From assembly GCF_020360975.1 (NCBI RefSeq), contig NW_025408673.1, positions 2,108,001 through 2,172,000 of the forward strand: DNA of 64,000 nt. Direction: 5' to 3'. Below the pieces are notes generated by a model, which saw nothing but the letters and a program-made list of their open reading frames with translations, did no database searches and had not been told where the DNA came from. The translations under genes were made by a program, and so were the position numbers. Within the stretch, counting starts at the first letter, position 1. Each line of letters begins with the position of its first letter. This DNA comes from Hirsutella rhossiliensis. Taxonomy: Eukaryota > Ascomycota > Sordariomycetes > Hypocreales > Ophiocordycipitaceae. Shown piece after piece: positions 8,333 to 19,640 of the stretch.

Positions 8333-10183
8333 AGTCCCTGCACATAGAAATGGGCACCCCCCTGTTTTGGGCACCCAAGATGGGTGCCCAACCTAAACGG
8401 CTGCGTCAACTTCAACAGCAAATTTCACCGCGGAAACGCATCCAATCTGCTAAAAATTGACGCATGTGTCTTCAAGCCACTACTGATGAAATATACAGAG
8501 TCTGACATTCACAGCGCCCTTGAGGCAATCGCCAATGGCGGATCCGCCAAGAAGGCTGCTCGCGATTGGGGCGTCCTGAGGGCAACTCTTTACAATCGCA
8601 TGCATGGTCACGAATGCAGAAAGGATGCATTTTCTGCTCTTCAGAGGCTTTATCAGACACAGGAAAAGCAACTTACCGAATGGATTCTCATTCAGGACGC
8701 CTTGGGCCTTCCTCCCACTCACTCGCAGATCAGGCAGTTCGCGCAGCGCATGCTCGCCGTCAAAGGAGACCACACACCGCTCGGAAAACACTGGATGCAA
8801 GCATTTTAAGACGAAATCCTGCAGTTCGGACCCAGAAGTGCCATCACAGAGACTCTGCGCGTGTCAACGGCGCTTCTACCGAGGTAATTCGGCCTTGGTT
8901 CAACAATTTCTTCCTTCCCGAGATTCTGGCTATTAAGCCGGAGAACAGGTACAACATGGATGAAGCAGGCATCATGGAAGGACTTGGGGAGAATGGCCTG
9001 GTCGTTGGCAGTGCTGAAAAACGATCTGTACAAAAGAAGACGCCTGGTTCTCGGGTCTGGACGTCGTTCATCGAGTGCGTGTCCGCTGCCGGCACCTTCC
9101 TCCTCCACTCGTCATTTTCAAGGGCAAATCGGTCCAGCAACAGTGGTTCCCAGAAGATCTCAGTACTTTTAGTGACTGGCAATTCACTGCGACAAAGAAC
9201 GGCTGGACTTCGGACCAAACTGCGGTGGAGTGGCTCGAAAAGGTGTTCATTCCAAGAACCCAGCCACCCGACCCTTCGGAGCGAAGACTGCTAGTATTGG
9301 ACGGCCACGGAAGTCACGAGACGGTTGACTTCATGTATCTATGCTACCAGCATCAGATTCACCTTCTTTCTTACCTCCCCATACCTCTCATGTGCTGCAA
9401 CCGCTCGATTTGTCTGTCTTCTCCGCTCTTAAGCACTACTACCGCAAACAGGTCGGATTTCTCAGCCTCCTGACCGATTCAAGCCCAGTCGGCAAGCAAA
9501 ACTTTCTTTCCTGCTACCAGAAAGCACGCGAGCAAGCGCTCACTGTGTCAAACATCAAGGGTGGCTGGAAAGCGACGGGTTTGTGGCCGGTGTCGATGGC
9601 GAAGCCACTTTGAGCCCTCTTCTGCTGGAGAACAGCAACAGACGCAAAAGAACGCGAAAAATGTGGCCAATGCATTCAATAGCCACTTACCCACCAGTGA
9701 CTGGCAATCAGACACATCCCAGATTGCGTGGTCGACCCCGAGGCGCTCGCAAGATCTGAAGGTTCAGGTAGTTCAATTCAACCAGCTAGACGACGACGTG
9801 CCCACGAAGAGATTGCTGTTCAGGAAGATCACAAAAGGGTTTGACGAGAAGGATGGCCTTTTAGCAAAAGCTCAATTGCAGATTCAGGCACTGGAAACAC
9901 AATTGGCGGCCGTCAAGCCGAAAAAAAGGAAGAGGGTGGTCACGAGCCCGAATTCGAGGTTCGCCAATATTGAGGCAATACGACGGGCGCAGGAGGAGGT
10001 GAACGCAGCTGAGAATGAAGAATCTGATGAAACCGAAGCTGAGGTTTCAGAAATAGGTGACGATTGTATCGTAGTGCACGGTGGTGGGCAGTGAGAAGGG
10101 ATTGAATTAATGGTGTTGAAAATGGTCGTGATTTTTTTGGGGTGCCCAAAACAGGGGGGTGCCCATTTCTATGTGCAGGGACT
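8333..10183 (+). mobile_element. Fot1/pogo-like DNA transposon with 44-bp TIRs
   Basis: The element is 1851 bp, bounded by perfect 44-bp terminal inverted repeats at 8333-8376 and 10140-10183 (starting AGTCCCTGCACATAG) and by TA duplications at 8331-8332 and 10184-10185. Size, TA target and transposase type fit the Fot1/Pot2 branch of Tc1/mariner-pogo elements. Identical TIRs suggest recent movement, yet the transposase is broken by several single-base shifts. It interrupts an older pogo relic, giving a clear nesting order. Confidence 0.92.
8384..10094 (+). pseudogene. Fot1/pogo transposase, multiply frameshifted
   Basis: The order is a psq-type helix-turn-helix (YTESDIHSALEAIANGGSAK then AARDWGVLRATLYNRMHG), a CENP-B-type second HTH (EKQLTEWILIQDALGLPPTH), and a DDE_1 catalytic core. 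The core shows the first Asp in RYNMDEAGIMEG, the second in LLVLDGHGSHETVDF, and the third Asp in HVLQPLDLSVFSALKHYYRK, i.e. a DDD triad. The C-terminus is a coiled coil (LAKAQLQIQALETQLAAVKP) and an acidic tail. Frame changes occur near 8805, 9110, 9370 and 9605; at 9366-9376 one T seems missing from a TTTT run. Cut-and-paste transposition at TA would be the normal role. Confidence 0.87.
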
Positions 10184-10185
10184 TA

Positions 10186-10371
10186 TCTACTTCTTTCGTA
10201 AGCGATGATAACGCATCTTGGAGGTTATCGAGAACCATCGACGGCTTGTGTGGGAAAAGACCGCACTTCTCCCACGCCGAGAGGATCGTATGCTTCTTGA
10301 ACGTTCGATTGCGAATCTCTTGAAGATGGTAGAGGAAGTCGGTCTTGCCGAAGTCACTCGCGCCGTCATGA
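10186..10371 (-). pseudogene. C-terminal fragment of an older pogo-type transposase
   Basis: The minus-strand reading FHDGASDFGKTDFLYHLQEI and NRTFKKHTILSAWEKCGLFP followed by HKPSMVLDNL is the standard C-terminal part of fungal pogo transposases, unlike the Fot1 copy beside it. Its tail continues at 8330-8212 on the far side of that younger insertion. Upstream it is joined in frame, at about 10372, to a Helitron Rep protein, so one open frame of 241 residues is a chimera of two transposon families. Confidence 0.7.
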
Positions 10372-12745
10372 AAGGAGGTGCAGGGGGAAATGTCATGATT
10401 TGCAAGCCAGCCAATAGCCAAAAGGGGATTGAAGTTGTTAAGCAGAGGGTCGTTGCGTGCGCCATCATACACAAGGAATGTCGGGTTAAGGCCATATGTG
10501 ACGTGGGCCTCGGCATGGGAGGCGCGAGGGAAGTGGAATCGACATAGCTTTTCCCTTGACAGAGAGTTGTCAGGCAGTCGGCGGTGTCGCAAGCAATAGA
10601 GCTCAGAACAACGATGGCGTTGTACGCGATTAACAACCTCAGCGAGGAACTGGAAAGTAGGCGGCGGTCGGACTAGTACCAATGGATTTGCGTCGCCTTG
10701 CTGCATCACACGAAGCGGCTCTGGGTTAATGGCAGAGACATAAGGGGCCCAGAACCGGGCAAACTCAGCTTTGCCTTCGAGAGTAGACATATCAGGCTTT
10801 GGTGTATCCCTAACCCAATAAAGGCCGTGCACATGCGTGCTGCCACGGGCCTGCCATTCGTAGCGAAACCAATAGTCGGTAATGTTGAACTTTGCATCGA
10901 TACTATCTTAAGGAAGCTAGTAAAACGGCTGTGAAAGTGATATGCTGCGATATGAGGGTTTTCAAGGAGATTCCGGAACGCAATAGCACCCTTACCACGG
11001 CCATCAGCCTCACGCCATTCAACATATGACGGCATGTGTCTCTGGAGGCTATCCCAGTGAAGGTCAGCAGCTGAGAAGGTGAGGAAGACACCAGGACAGG
11101 TAAGGCCGTGGACGATGGCCTCAAGCTGATGTCTCTGGCCGCCCCAGTAAGCTCGTGTGCCTTTCAAGCTGCTTGAGAAGCGCACAATAGAGCTCAACAG
11201 TGCGCGAGATTCTGGGGTATCTTCCTCAAAGGCATTGCGTAGTTCATCCATGTCAACTTGCTGCTGCAGGCCAGGCCTCTTCAGAAAGAAGGAACTGCGA
11301 GAGTTAACTTGTTGGCGCATGAGTGTGTTAAAAGCAACATATCGAAAGCGTGGATGCGTAGCAAAACGGCCATCATGGTATCTCACGGCGTGTGCGATAT
11401 ACTCATCGTACCGAATTGTCCTCTGACGAGGCGCCACGAAGTCTGCCTGCCCAGTAGGGTAGAGGGTAGGAAAGGCGAGAGACAGCAGAGGCTGGGAACG
11501 ATTGAACTCATTGAGAGGTGTAGACCGGATATTAGGCATCTCGATGTGGGCCTGGCGCAGAGGGATCTGCTCGGGCGGTACGGGTTCGTGATCCTCAAGC
11601 TGAGCCCGGAGACGCTCAAGGTCAGCCTGCGCTGCAATGAAGTTTGGGATTGCTGCTGCATCGTAGTCATCAATGCCAGCTGCATCGGCATCCTCAACGG
11701 CCTCAGGGTCAGGGTGCTCTATAGGATGTTGCTCTGCTTGCACGCCCTCAGGCACATCGACTTCCTCGGCAAGCATTTGATCAACCACATCACCGTCGTT
11801 TGGTAGCTGACTTAGGCGCTCAGCGTCAATGATGATATCTCGATAGCCAGGGTGGTTGAGTTGAAGGTGTTCAAGCCAGACGCGAATGTGACCTTGCCTA
11901 ACACGGAATTGACGTCGAAACTGCCGGACGACGTGTGGCTGGTTCGTTGAATCCCGTGGGCGTATTATGATGATGTCCAATTCGCGCGGCAGAAGAGGAA
12001 GCTGCGTATAGACGTGGCCAATATCCCGTAAGAAGTTAATGACATGACCACGATACTTATACTGCTGGCCACGGTACTGGAAAACCTGGATGTGGACATG
12101 CACCCGCGCAATGAGCATCTCCTCGACTTGGGATAGCTCTGGGAGCTCGTTGGGAACGCTGCCGAGATCCAGGTTATTTTCTTCGGAGAAGAGGAAAGGT
12201 TCGTGAGGCTGCCTTTTCCCATCGGCGTCACGACGACGGCAGGCAGAACAGACATCATTTACAAGGACCATGTTGAACCAGGACTCCTTGAATCGACTGC
12301 AGTACTCACGAGACTCAGAGTCAAGCTTGTCGTTCCACAGATTGAGGAGGTCCTGATCACTCTGAGAAATGGCCTGTGCGTTGAGATCGCCGGCAAACGG
12401 TCCAACGATGTCCAAAGGAGGAACGTCTTCATCGGCCTCGTCGCATTGGATAGATTGTAGGCTTGCAGGAGCAGAAAGGCCAATGCGAGGAACCGGATGC
12501 AGATTCAAATCGCCTGCTGTGAAAGCAGAAGAGGCTGGAGACGACACGTTGGAAGGGCTGCTTGACATCGGATAAGAGATATGAGAATGTGTTGCTAACC
12601 GCGGGATAGAGAGCAGGAGACGACGGGGCCGGCTGCATAGAAAGCAACTGGGAGGTGCCTGGCGTTGCGGATGGCTCATGGCCTTGCCGTCTCTCCATAC
12701 GATGACGTCGACTGATAGTAACCTGGCGGGCGTGTGCCCTTGCAT
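10372..12745 (-). pseudogene. Helitron Rep (HUH endonuclease) domain, broken; second Helitron family
   Basis: From 12745 leftwards a 679-residue frame carries the Helitron N-terminal region (NFLRDIGHVYTQLPLLPREL and a long acidic middle section) and the Helitron_like_N domain (LLSLAFPTLYPTGQADFVAP, HDGRFATHPRFRYVAFNTLM). Near 10905 the frame shifts; the other frame supplies the catalytic HUH motif GSTHVHGLYWVRDTPKPD (10826-10840 for THVHG) and NDPLLNNFNPLLAIGWLANH. The sequence then stops at DISPCTS, just before the region with the catalytic tyrosines, where the pogo relic takes over. HUH and Tyr residues nick and rejoin DNA in rolling-circle transposition; this copy lacks the Tyr and helicase parts. 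Confidence 0.82.
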
Positions 12746-12948
12746 GGCCTGGACTATCTTCTGGCCGAATGCCCCGACGAAAGAACCGAGGGCGATGCTG
12801 TAGTGGAGGTAAGCGTAGCGGAGGCACGCCAGGAGAAAACGAAGGACGAGGCTGCAGAGGAGGCAGAGCAGGCGAAGCCGAAGACGGTGTCTGGGGTGCG
12901 GTAGGCCTACGCGCCGTTGGACTCTGGATATCTAGGCTTGCGTGTCGC

Positions 12949-13209
12949 TTATGGATTGTTGGGATGCGTTGAGCCTAAGTGAAGATCAACAGACGAAGGA
13001 ATTGAGAGGCAAGAAGAGACACACACAGGACGATTGTGAACCCGACGACAGGGGAGACATTTTCTAGTACGCTTAGATGGGTCAATCAGGTGAATGAATT
13101 GATCGTCTTGCTTGAACTGGTTGCATTGAATGCAAAGACGATCGGGAAGAAGCTCCCCCGAAGGAGGCTCCCCCGTAGGACCCCACATAGGAGGATGAGG
13201 AGACGGCAT
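12949..13209 (-). pseudogene. N-terminal zinc-motif segment of the Helitron protein
   Basis: The minus frame reads LCIQCNQFKQDDQFIHLIDP...RKCLPCRRVH, a CxxC...CxxC motif of the kind often seen at the start of fungal Helitron proteins. It stops at 12949, about 200 bp before the Rep ORF, so it is separated from it by stops and shifts. Part of this motif's DNA is tandemly duplicated just upstream. Confidence 0.55.
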
Positions 13210-13336
13210 GTAGATCAGATCGTCTTGCCTGAACTGGTTGCATTGAATTCAAAGACGATCGGGAAGAAGCTCCCCCGTAGGAGGCCCCCGTAGGAGGACC
13301 CCACGTAGGAGGATGAGGAGACGGCATGTAGATGTC
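13101..13336. repeat. Two-copy tandem repeat, ~117 bp units
   Basis: Unit 1 (13101-13217) and unit 2 (13218-13336) both start GATCGTCTTGCYTGAACTGG and end in GAGACGGCATGTAGAT. They differ by a few substitutions and small changes in a CCCCCGTAGGAGG stretch, which is itself a short internal repeat. The units copy DNA coding for the Helitron CxxC motif. Confidence 0.8.
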
Positions 13337-14002
13337 ATATCAGAAGATCAATGTCAAAGGATAGGAATCGAGGTTTTCAAGAGGAAATTAGGTCCTCCGG
13401 GCGCCCCTACGTTCTATGGCAAAGGTGCGGGTAAACCTTTTAGACCAATCAGAGGCGTCTTTTACGGTGTGAATAATTTCTACTGCAGACAGTATACATA
13501 GGCTCTAACCAATCACAACAAAGTTCACGGGTAAAGTCTGGGTAAATCTGACCAATCACCTAGACGTATTCGAAGTGGGCTCCAATCAAAACGCAACTGT
13601 TAGCAAAGTGGGTCTAAAAGTTTCGCACTTTTTGCTCAGTACGAGAGGAAGGCTCGCCAGCCGCGGCTCGCGCAAAGACGCCTTTCGGAACGAAGTTGGC
13701 GGTGACAGGAGACAGGAAGACAAGAGAAGAGTGAGCTCGAGATACGGCGAAGACGTGGAGCATTATCATGAGTGAAATCGAAACAGAGCGCCAGAGAGGC
13801 AGGCTAGGCCGCTGGAGAGAGATTTTGCTTTGCAAAGGCGCAAAGGGCGTGGAGAGACGGCAGGGTTGAAGATAGATGTGGGTGGGTGATGAATGTCCGG
13901 GCGAGTGGAAGGCTCGGAGGATTTACAGGTGCTATAAGTCGTAGATATACCTAATAAACATCATGAGGAGTATATTGGGGAAGTTTTGACTCGATTGTCC
14001 TT
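13337..14002. other. Non-coding stretch between two Helitron relics
   Basis: No gene seen. GCCTTTCGGAACGAAG near 13680 resembles the inner part of the Helitron termini further right (GCCTTTTCGGAACGAG at 28026), so a decayed 5' end of the following plus-strand Helitron may lie here. The rest is unremarkable, with AT-rich patches near 13930. Confidence 0.4.
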
Positions 14003-16346
14003 GTGAGAAGGAGAACAAGAGGAGAAGGGAATGTCCTATCCGAGGCTTTCGCACTTAAAGACGCAAAACGCGACGCCAAGCAATGGGCAGCCTCGCCCGG
14101 CGATGGCGACCCGACGGTCGCACACGTCGAGGAGGTTGGAGCAGGCGAGGCGGGCGCGGAGTCTGCAGCGACATATCAGCCCAACAGTATCGGAGACGCA
14201 ACGCGGCTCATCGACGTCGTCCGAGGTGCAGTGGGAGCGAATCAGGTGACGGCCAAGTCGCCGGAGCTCATAGCAACGATACAGCAGCTCTGTCGGTTTC
14301 AGCAATCGGCGCTGCGCTCGACGGCCGAGCTCGAGGCCACCGCGCTGATCGAACGAGGGGAGAGGCGGTTAAGCATGCCAGGGCGGGTATTTTCCGGGGC
14401 CGCACTCCCGCCGCAGGATCAGGTCAAGGCTATCAAGTCGCAGCAGGTAAGTGCCTCGAAGGAGAGGGGGAGGATGATCCAAGGGATACAAAGCACGCCC
14501 GCCGCCTGGGAAAGCGATCGCCGCGCAGCGTTGCGAGGGTGATGACCGGTTTCGGGGAGGACGAGGTCGAAATGACGACGGCCGACTCCGACGAGACCGC
14601 TATCGACGCAGGGGCGGGAATGGACGTTCAGTTTGGCCCATCAACCTCCTTCCTCGCGGCGGGCAAGGTGTTGGCAACACGGCTGACGCTGAACAAGAGG
14701 CAGTCCATCGCTTTTCTGATAATATGCCGCCAGCTCGATTTGATGCAGCAGACCGACGGGGCGATGCCTGCCAGCTGCGCCAGTTCGTCGGTGGCGAGGG
14801 CGGTACCGGCAAGTCGCGAATCATCGAGGCACTCGTCGAGCTGTTCAATAAAAAGAGCCTTTCGAATCGTCTGCTGATCACGGCGACATCGGGGACTGCG
14901 GCGGCGCGGATCAACGGCATCACGATCCACTCCGCCTGCGGGTTCACCAAAGACCAAGGGGCGGGGGGCGCAAACATGGTCAAAGACCTTGACGGGGTGC
15001 GGCTGCCGAAACAGGCGGAGCGGTTCATCCACGGCCAGTCTCGAATGGATTGGCAGGAGAAGGATGTGCTCGTCATCGACGAGGTGAGCAAGCTCGGGGC
15101 GCGGACGCTGCACGCCGTGAACGAGCGGCTTCGCCGGCTTCGCGGATCGCGGCAAGATTTCGGGGGGGGATCCCCATCGTCCTCTTCTGCGGAGATTTTC
15201 AGCAGTTCCGGCCGGTCCAAGAGAGGTCGATCGTCTTGCCTAGCGCGGCCATCTCGTGGGACGTAGACAACTCGTTCAAGGCCGAGCAGCGTCACCAGCA
15301 CGACAAAGCGCACGCGCTGTGGAAGAGGTTCACGACGGTCGTCATGCTGGACGAGCAGATGCGCGCCGCCGGCGACCCGGAGCTGCAGAGGCTGCTGAAG
15401 CGGATCCGTCTAGGCGTGCAGGATCGGACGGATCTAAACCTCCTCAACTCAAGGTGCTACCGGGAGGGAAGGCGGATCCCTTGGGAGACGGGCATCACCG
15501 TGGTGACGCCGCTGAACAGGAATCGGTGGAACCTGAACATGGAGGCGAGCCTGGCGTTCCGGGTCCAGCAGCGGTCGACGATGCGCATTTTCATCTCCGA
15601 GCACAAGTGGAAGGAGGAGCTGCCGACGGAGGAAGAGGCGATCATGATACTCAACCAGGGCGACGATAGCGCGATCCCGGTGCCGGCCGTCTTCATGTTC
15701 GTGGCCGGGATGCCCATCGTCGTGAACCACAACACCCACCAGGGGCTGAAGCTAGTGAACGGCGCGAGCTACTCGGCGGTGGAGGTCATTGTCGACAAGG
15801 CGTACCCGGGGCATCGGATCTCGGCCGATATGACGATCCACTTCGGGCCGCCGGCGGGGATCATTCTCGAATCGGAGACGACGAGATATCTCCACTTCGT
15901 CGGGATGCCGCCGGGCACGATCTTGTTGACACCCATGACCGTTAAGATACAGTGCCAGCGAAAAAAGGCCGTGGCAACGCAACGACGTCAGCCGAAAGGG
16001 TTTGCCGTGCGCAGCAGCGTTCGCGTGCACGGACTACAAGGTGCAGGGCAAAACGCTGGAGCGCGTGGCCCTCGAGCTGCGAGGGACACGGACGACGAAG
16101 ATGGATGGAACGGTGGTGCCCTCGCAGTGCGACCCGTACGGCCTGTACGTGCAGCTATCGCGCTGCCGAACTCTAGACGGCATCATGCTCGTGTCCAAGG
16201 TGCGGGACAGAGACTTGGTGGGCAACCGGGTCCCCGAGGAGATGACTGCCGCACAGGCCAGGCTCGAGGTACTGAGCGAGAGGACCGTTGAGGAGGCGTT
16301 GCGCTGGCTGGACGGTGATGCTGAAGAGTCAAGGCGGCCGGGCTAG
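14003..16346 (+). pseudogene. Helitron Pif1-type helicase, N-terminally truncated and frameshifted
   Basis: This region holds the helicase half of a Helitron protein; the Rep half is absent. It starts with LKDAKRDAKQWAAS, the segment before the helicase in the minus-strand Helitrons. Helicase motifs are Walker A VGGEGGTGKSRII (~14790-14815), Walker B VLVIDEVSKL (~15070), motif III LFCGDFQQFRPV, TPLNRNRWNLNMEA, and motif VI YGLYVQLSRCRTL (~16141). At least four frame changes are needed, two at homopolymers: G8 at 15162-15169 and A6 at 15961-15966. The family matches the fragment at 62915-63460. In an intact element this 5'-3' helicase would unwind DNA behind the Rep nick. Confidence 0.85.
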
Positions 16347-17112
16347 GTGACGCGATGAAGAGTTCGGCAGGCGGGAAGAGTCGGCAGGCGGCAGACAGGG
16401 TGGGAGGCGCCTAGTGGTGGGATAAGGCACGCGAAAAGGCAACAGAAGCCGGGGGAAGGGCAGCGACCAACGAGGAGAGGAGGGAGGCAAGGAGGGACCA
16501 ATCACAAGGGACCAATCAAGGGGCGGAGAACCTTTGGGGGGAGAGGGCGGGGTCTGCGGGGCACGTTAGAAGGCCTTTCGTTCCTCAAGGCAAAGGCCTT
16601 TCGTTCCTCAAGGCAAAGAAGCTCCGCTGAATTTTCGCACTGCGTGTACTTCGTCACTTCGTAGCACAAATTTACAGCTTTGCTTAATTAAAAGCTGCCC
16701 TCTATACAGCTACATTGTTTATTTTCCACCAGCAGGCTGCTTTGCGGATGAAACGGGATGTCGAACATGGTGCTTCGGCAGGTTCCAGGATAGCCCTTGG
16801 CGGCCGTTGTAACGCGATAACGGTTCGTGCGGCCAACAGGACGCTTTCATTCTGGATCACGATAGTCTGCTCCGTTTTAATAGGTATCAAATTCTGGGTT
16901 GGGCTGAAAAACTCTAGTGAAAGGCATTTGGGATAGGATCTTGAAGGAAGTCAGCTGTCACGGATTTTTTGTGATGTCACGGATTTTTTGTGCCAACTAA
17001 AGGGCGTCAGACCTTTAGTGGGCTGCCGTGGCCCCACCACGCTTAGACCAACGGGTAGAAGTGAAGCTTTTCGCGATATCTCTCCACACCTACTACTTAC
17101 CGCCGCCGCCGC
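16347..17112. other. Helitron 3' flank and spacer with short repeats
   Basis: No gene seen. CGTTCCTCAAGGCA occurs twice, at 16579-16592 and 16602-16615, inside a 23-bp tandem repeat. It is the reverse complement of the 14-bp terminal repeat of the Helitrons at 38-55 kb, in the orientation expected at the 3' side of a plus-strand element, so the helicase relic probably ends shortly after. A second tandem pair, TGTCACGGATTTTTTGTG, lies at about 16956-16992. Confidence 0.5.
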
Positions 17113-19619
17113 AATGGATTATCCCGTACCACCGCGAATTCGATTCAAAGAAGGCCGCCCAAGATGCCTGTCATACAGTCGCCAAGGCACAAGGCCACGC
17201 CCTGATTGTACGATCGGGGAGGGATAACGACGCCTACATGACCTGCTCGCGGGCTGGCGGGCATCGCGATTCTACTGACCCCAGCGCCCATAGATAAAAA
17301 CGCCGGGCGAACCAGGCCACATACAAATGCGACTGCGGCTTCCGCCTTATTATTAAGAGGGGCAGCGAGGGCGCCTGGTTTCCGAAGCCATCGCCGTCCT
17401 CTACAGACCACAACCACCCTCCTGTGCCCGCGATATTACACTCCAAGTATCGCGCCGAGCTTCTCAGCGAGCATCACGACCACATTATCCGGCTCTACAA
17501 TACAGGCCTCAAGCCATTCCAAATTGCCGCCCACCTCCGCAGCCTCGCCCCCGTCAAGAGCCCCGACCTCAAGCATATCTCGAGCCAACACATCCGCAAC
17601 GCCCTCGCCGCATACCGCACCGCAGAACTCGCTGGCCGTACGCCCCTGCAATTCCTCTATGACCAGCTACGGATTCGTCTTGCGGCTTCTTTTCCGGGAT
17701 ACACGTGACCAAGATGGCCGGCTGACCGGCCTCTTCATCGCACCACGCAGCGGTATCGAGCTTTGGCGGCGTTTTCCGAATATCCTGCTTTTGGATTGTA
17801 CGTATAAGACCAACCGGTTCAAGATGCCGCTTCTCAACGTGTGTGGGTCAACCGCAGAGCGGAAAACCTTCTCTGTGGCCACTATCTTCCTCAACGGGGA
17901 GGCCGAATCACAATACCGCTGGGCTCTGCAATGCCTACTCCAATTGGCAGCCGAAGCGGAAGAGGGCATTCCGGCGCCGCGGATCATGGTCACAGATCGT
18001 GAGCTTGCCCTAATGAATGCAGTTGTTGCTTTCCCAGAATTACACCACGTAGTTCACCTGCTCTGCCGCTGGCATATCAACAAAAACGTTCTTACCAAGT
18101 GCAAAAAGCACTTCCCTGCTGCAACAAAGGAAGGAGATCTCACAATCCGAGCCCCTACGTTCACAGCCTTCCTCAAAGAGTGGGCAGGCATCGTTAACGC
18201 CCCTAATGAGGCTATCTATAACACACTGGTCCCCGCGTTCGAAATGAATGAAGTTGACGTGTTCTGGCATCGCGAAAAGCCTCAGGGCATGAGCCCTGAC
18301 GACGCCCCACAAGATCCGCTCCCTATACGCGGCAAAGGCCGGCCACAGGGCTCGTTGAACCTTCAAAAAAGCACACGTCGCGACCAGTCGGAATTTGAGG
18401 TCGTTGAGGGCATCGAGCGAGCTGAGGCCACAAGGCCGCCGCCGTCAACAGCGCCGGCAGCAGGCTTTCTAATCATACGCGTATTGTTTGTTTAAACCAT
18501 ATATTGCCCATATATTGTCAATAAAACTATACCATACGGAATCATCCGTATGACCATATATGGCCATACGCGGTATAAAGTTCCTCCGAGGTTGAAATGC
18601 TTGGCAAGTGGGCACTTGATATTATTTAGTGGGAAGAATTGCCTACCGATATATGTCAAAAAAAAAGCTGTCGCGATAAGACTTACGTGCAACTGACGTT
18701 TGGTGAAGTTTTAATAAGTTATAAAAATTTAGTGATTTAAATTGCATAGACGGGTGGAAATAGCGCGAGAACGTAGATCGCCTCCTTAAACTTTGCCAGA
18801 TAAAAACAGAGGATTCCTTATAAATATGGCTAAAGGAGTGTAGGGTAATCAACGTTGCTTAGACCGTCAGGAAACATAATTCGGAAGCTGAGAGTGAATT
18901 ACGTGTAGAATTGAAAATACGATTATAGGTAAAAGTAACGTTAGATACTTGAGTTGAAGGTCATATTTGGTTCAATCCGTGCATTCCGCGACTCTCGTGG
19001 TGAGTTCTCTCGTTAAGTAGTTTGGCCGACGACAATTTCTCTATTAAAGATGGATAGCGTCGTGACGGATACGGAGGTCATGAGCGAATGACGTCATTTC
19101 TCGTATGGGCAATATATGGTTTATTTCACCATATGAGAATAAACCATACACCATAAACCATACGGGTCCGTATGGCATATGGCGTATGGTTAGAAAGCCT
19201 GGCCGGCAGCGCTGACGGGCACAAATTCTACACGCAACACACGCAGGGGCAAGGCTATCGCTGTCAACACCACTGCCAGCGACGCTAATATGACGAGGCA
19301 GGCGTTGGAATACCTTCATACACACGGCGACTCGTACGAGCCGGGCACAGAGATGCCACGGGCGTATCAGCGCGCCGCTGCTGCTGATGACTCTGATGAC
19401 GAGCTTGCTGGCGAGACGCAGGGCACGATCCACTGTTATCAGGCCACGCAGCCAGCTACACAGTGGACTTCACAGCGGGTCACGATGCCCTCAAATCGTC
19501 GAGAAGAGGAGGATATAGAAGATGAGGACGACCCTTTGGCCGATTTCGATGAGATGGAACGGCGGGTGGATGAAGAAGCTCGTGCGCGGCGAGTTTTGGA
19601 TACAGATGACCCGCTGTAG
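17113..19619 (+). pseudogene. MULE transposase with stop, internal deletion and MITE insertion (MULE 2)
   Basis: A FAR1-type zinc domain opens the protein (FDSKKAAQDACHTVAKAQGH, CDCGFRLI, DHNHPP) but has an in-frame TAA at 17295-17297. After a linker (SSQHIRNALAAYRTAELAGR) and a shift near 17690 comes the catalytic core: NILLLDCTYKTNRFKMPLL, IMVTDRELALMNA, HLLCRWHINKNVL. The usual third acidic residue and SWIM finger are missing: the text jumps from NTLVPAFEMNEVDVFW to the C-terminal PIRGKGRPQGSLNLQKS. A 741-bp MITE then splits the tail; taking out the MITE and one target copy rejoins it in frame (STAPA to ALTGTNSTRNTRRGKA), ending at 19619 with a very acidic tail. This family differs from MULEs 1 and 3. 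Confidence 0.83.
18461..19201. mobile_element. hAT-type MITE, 741 bp, 8-bp target duplication
   Basis: Inside MULE 2, an AT-rich element is bounded by imperfect inverted ends CAGGCTTTCTAAYCATACGC and by an exact 8-bp duplication GCCGGCAG (18453-18460 and 19202-19209). An 8-bp duplication and ends beginning CAGG suit hAT transposons. Further inverted segments lie inside (AAACCATATATTGCCCATA near 18495 and its complement near 19106). No transposase is encoded, so it would depend on an enzyme made elsewhere. Confidence 0.88.
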
Positions 19620-19640
19620 CTACTTCCTTTGCGATTGTGT

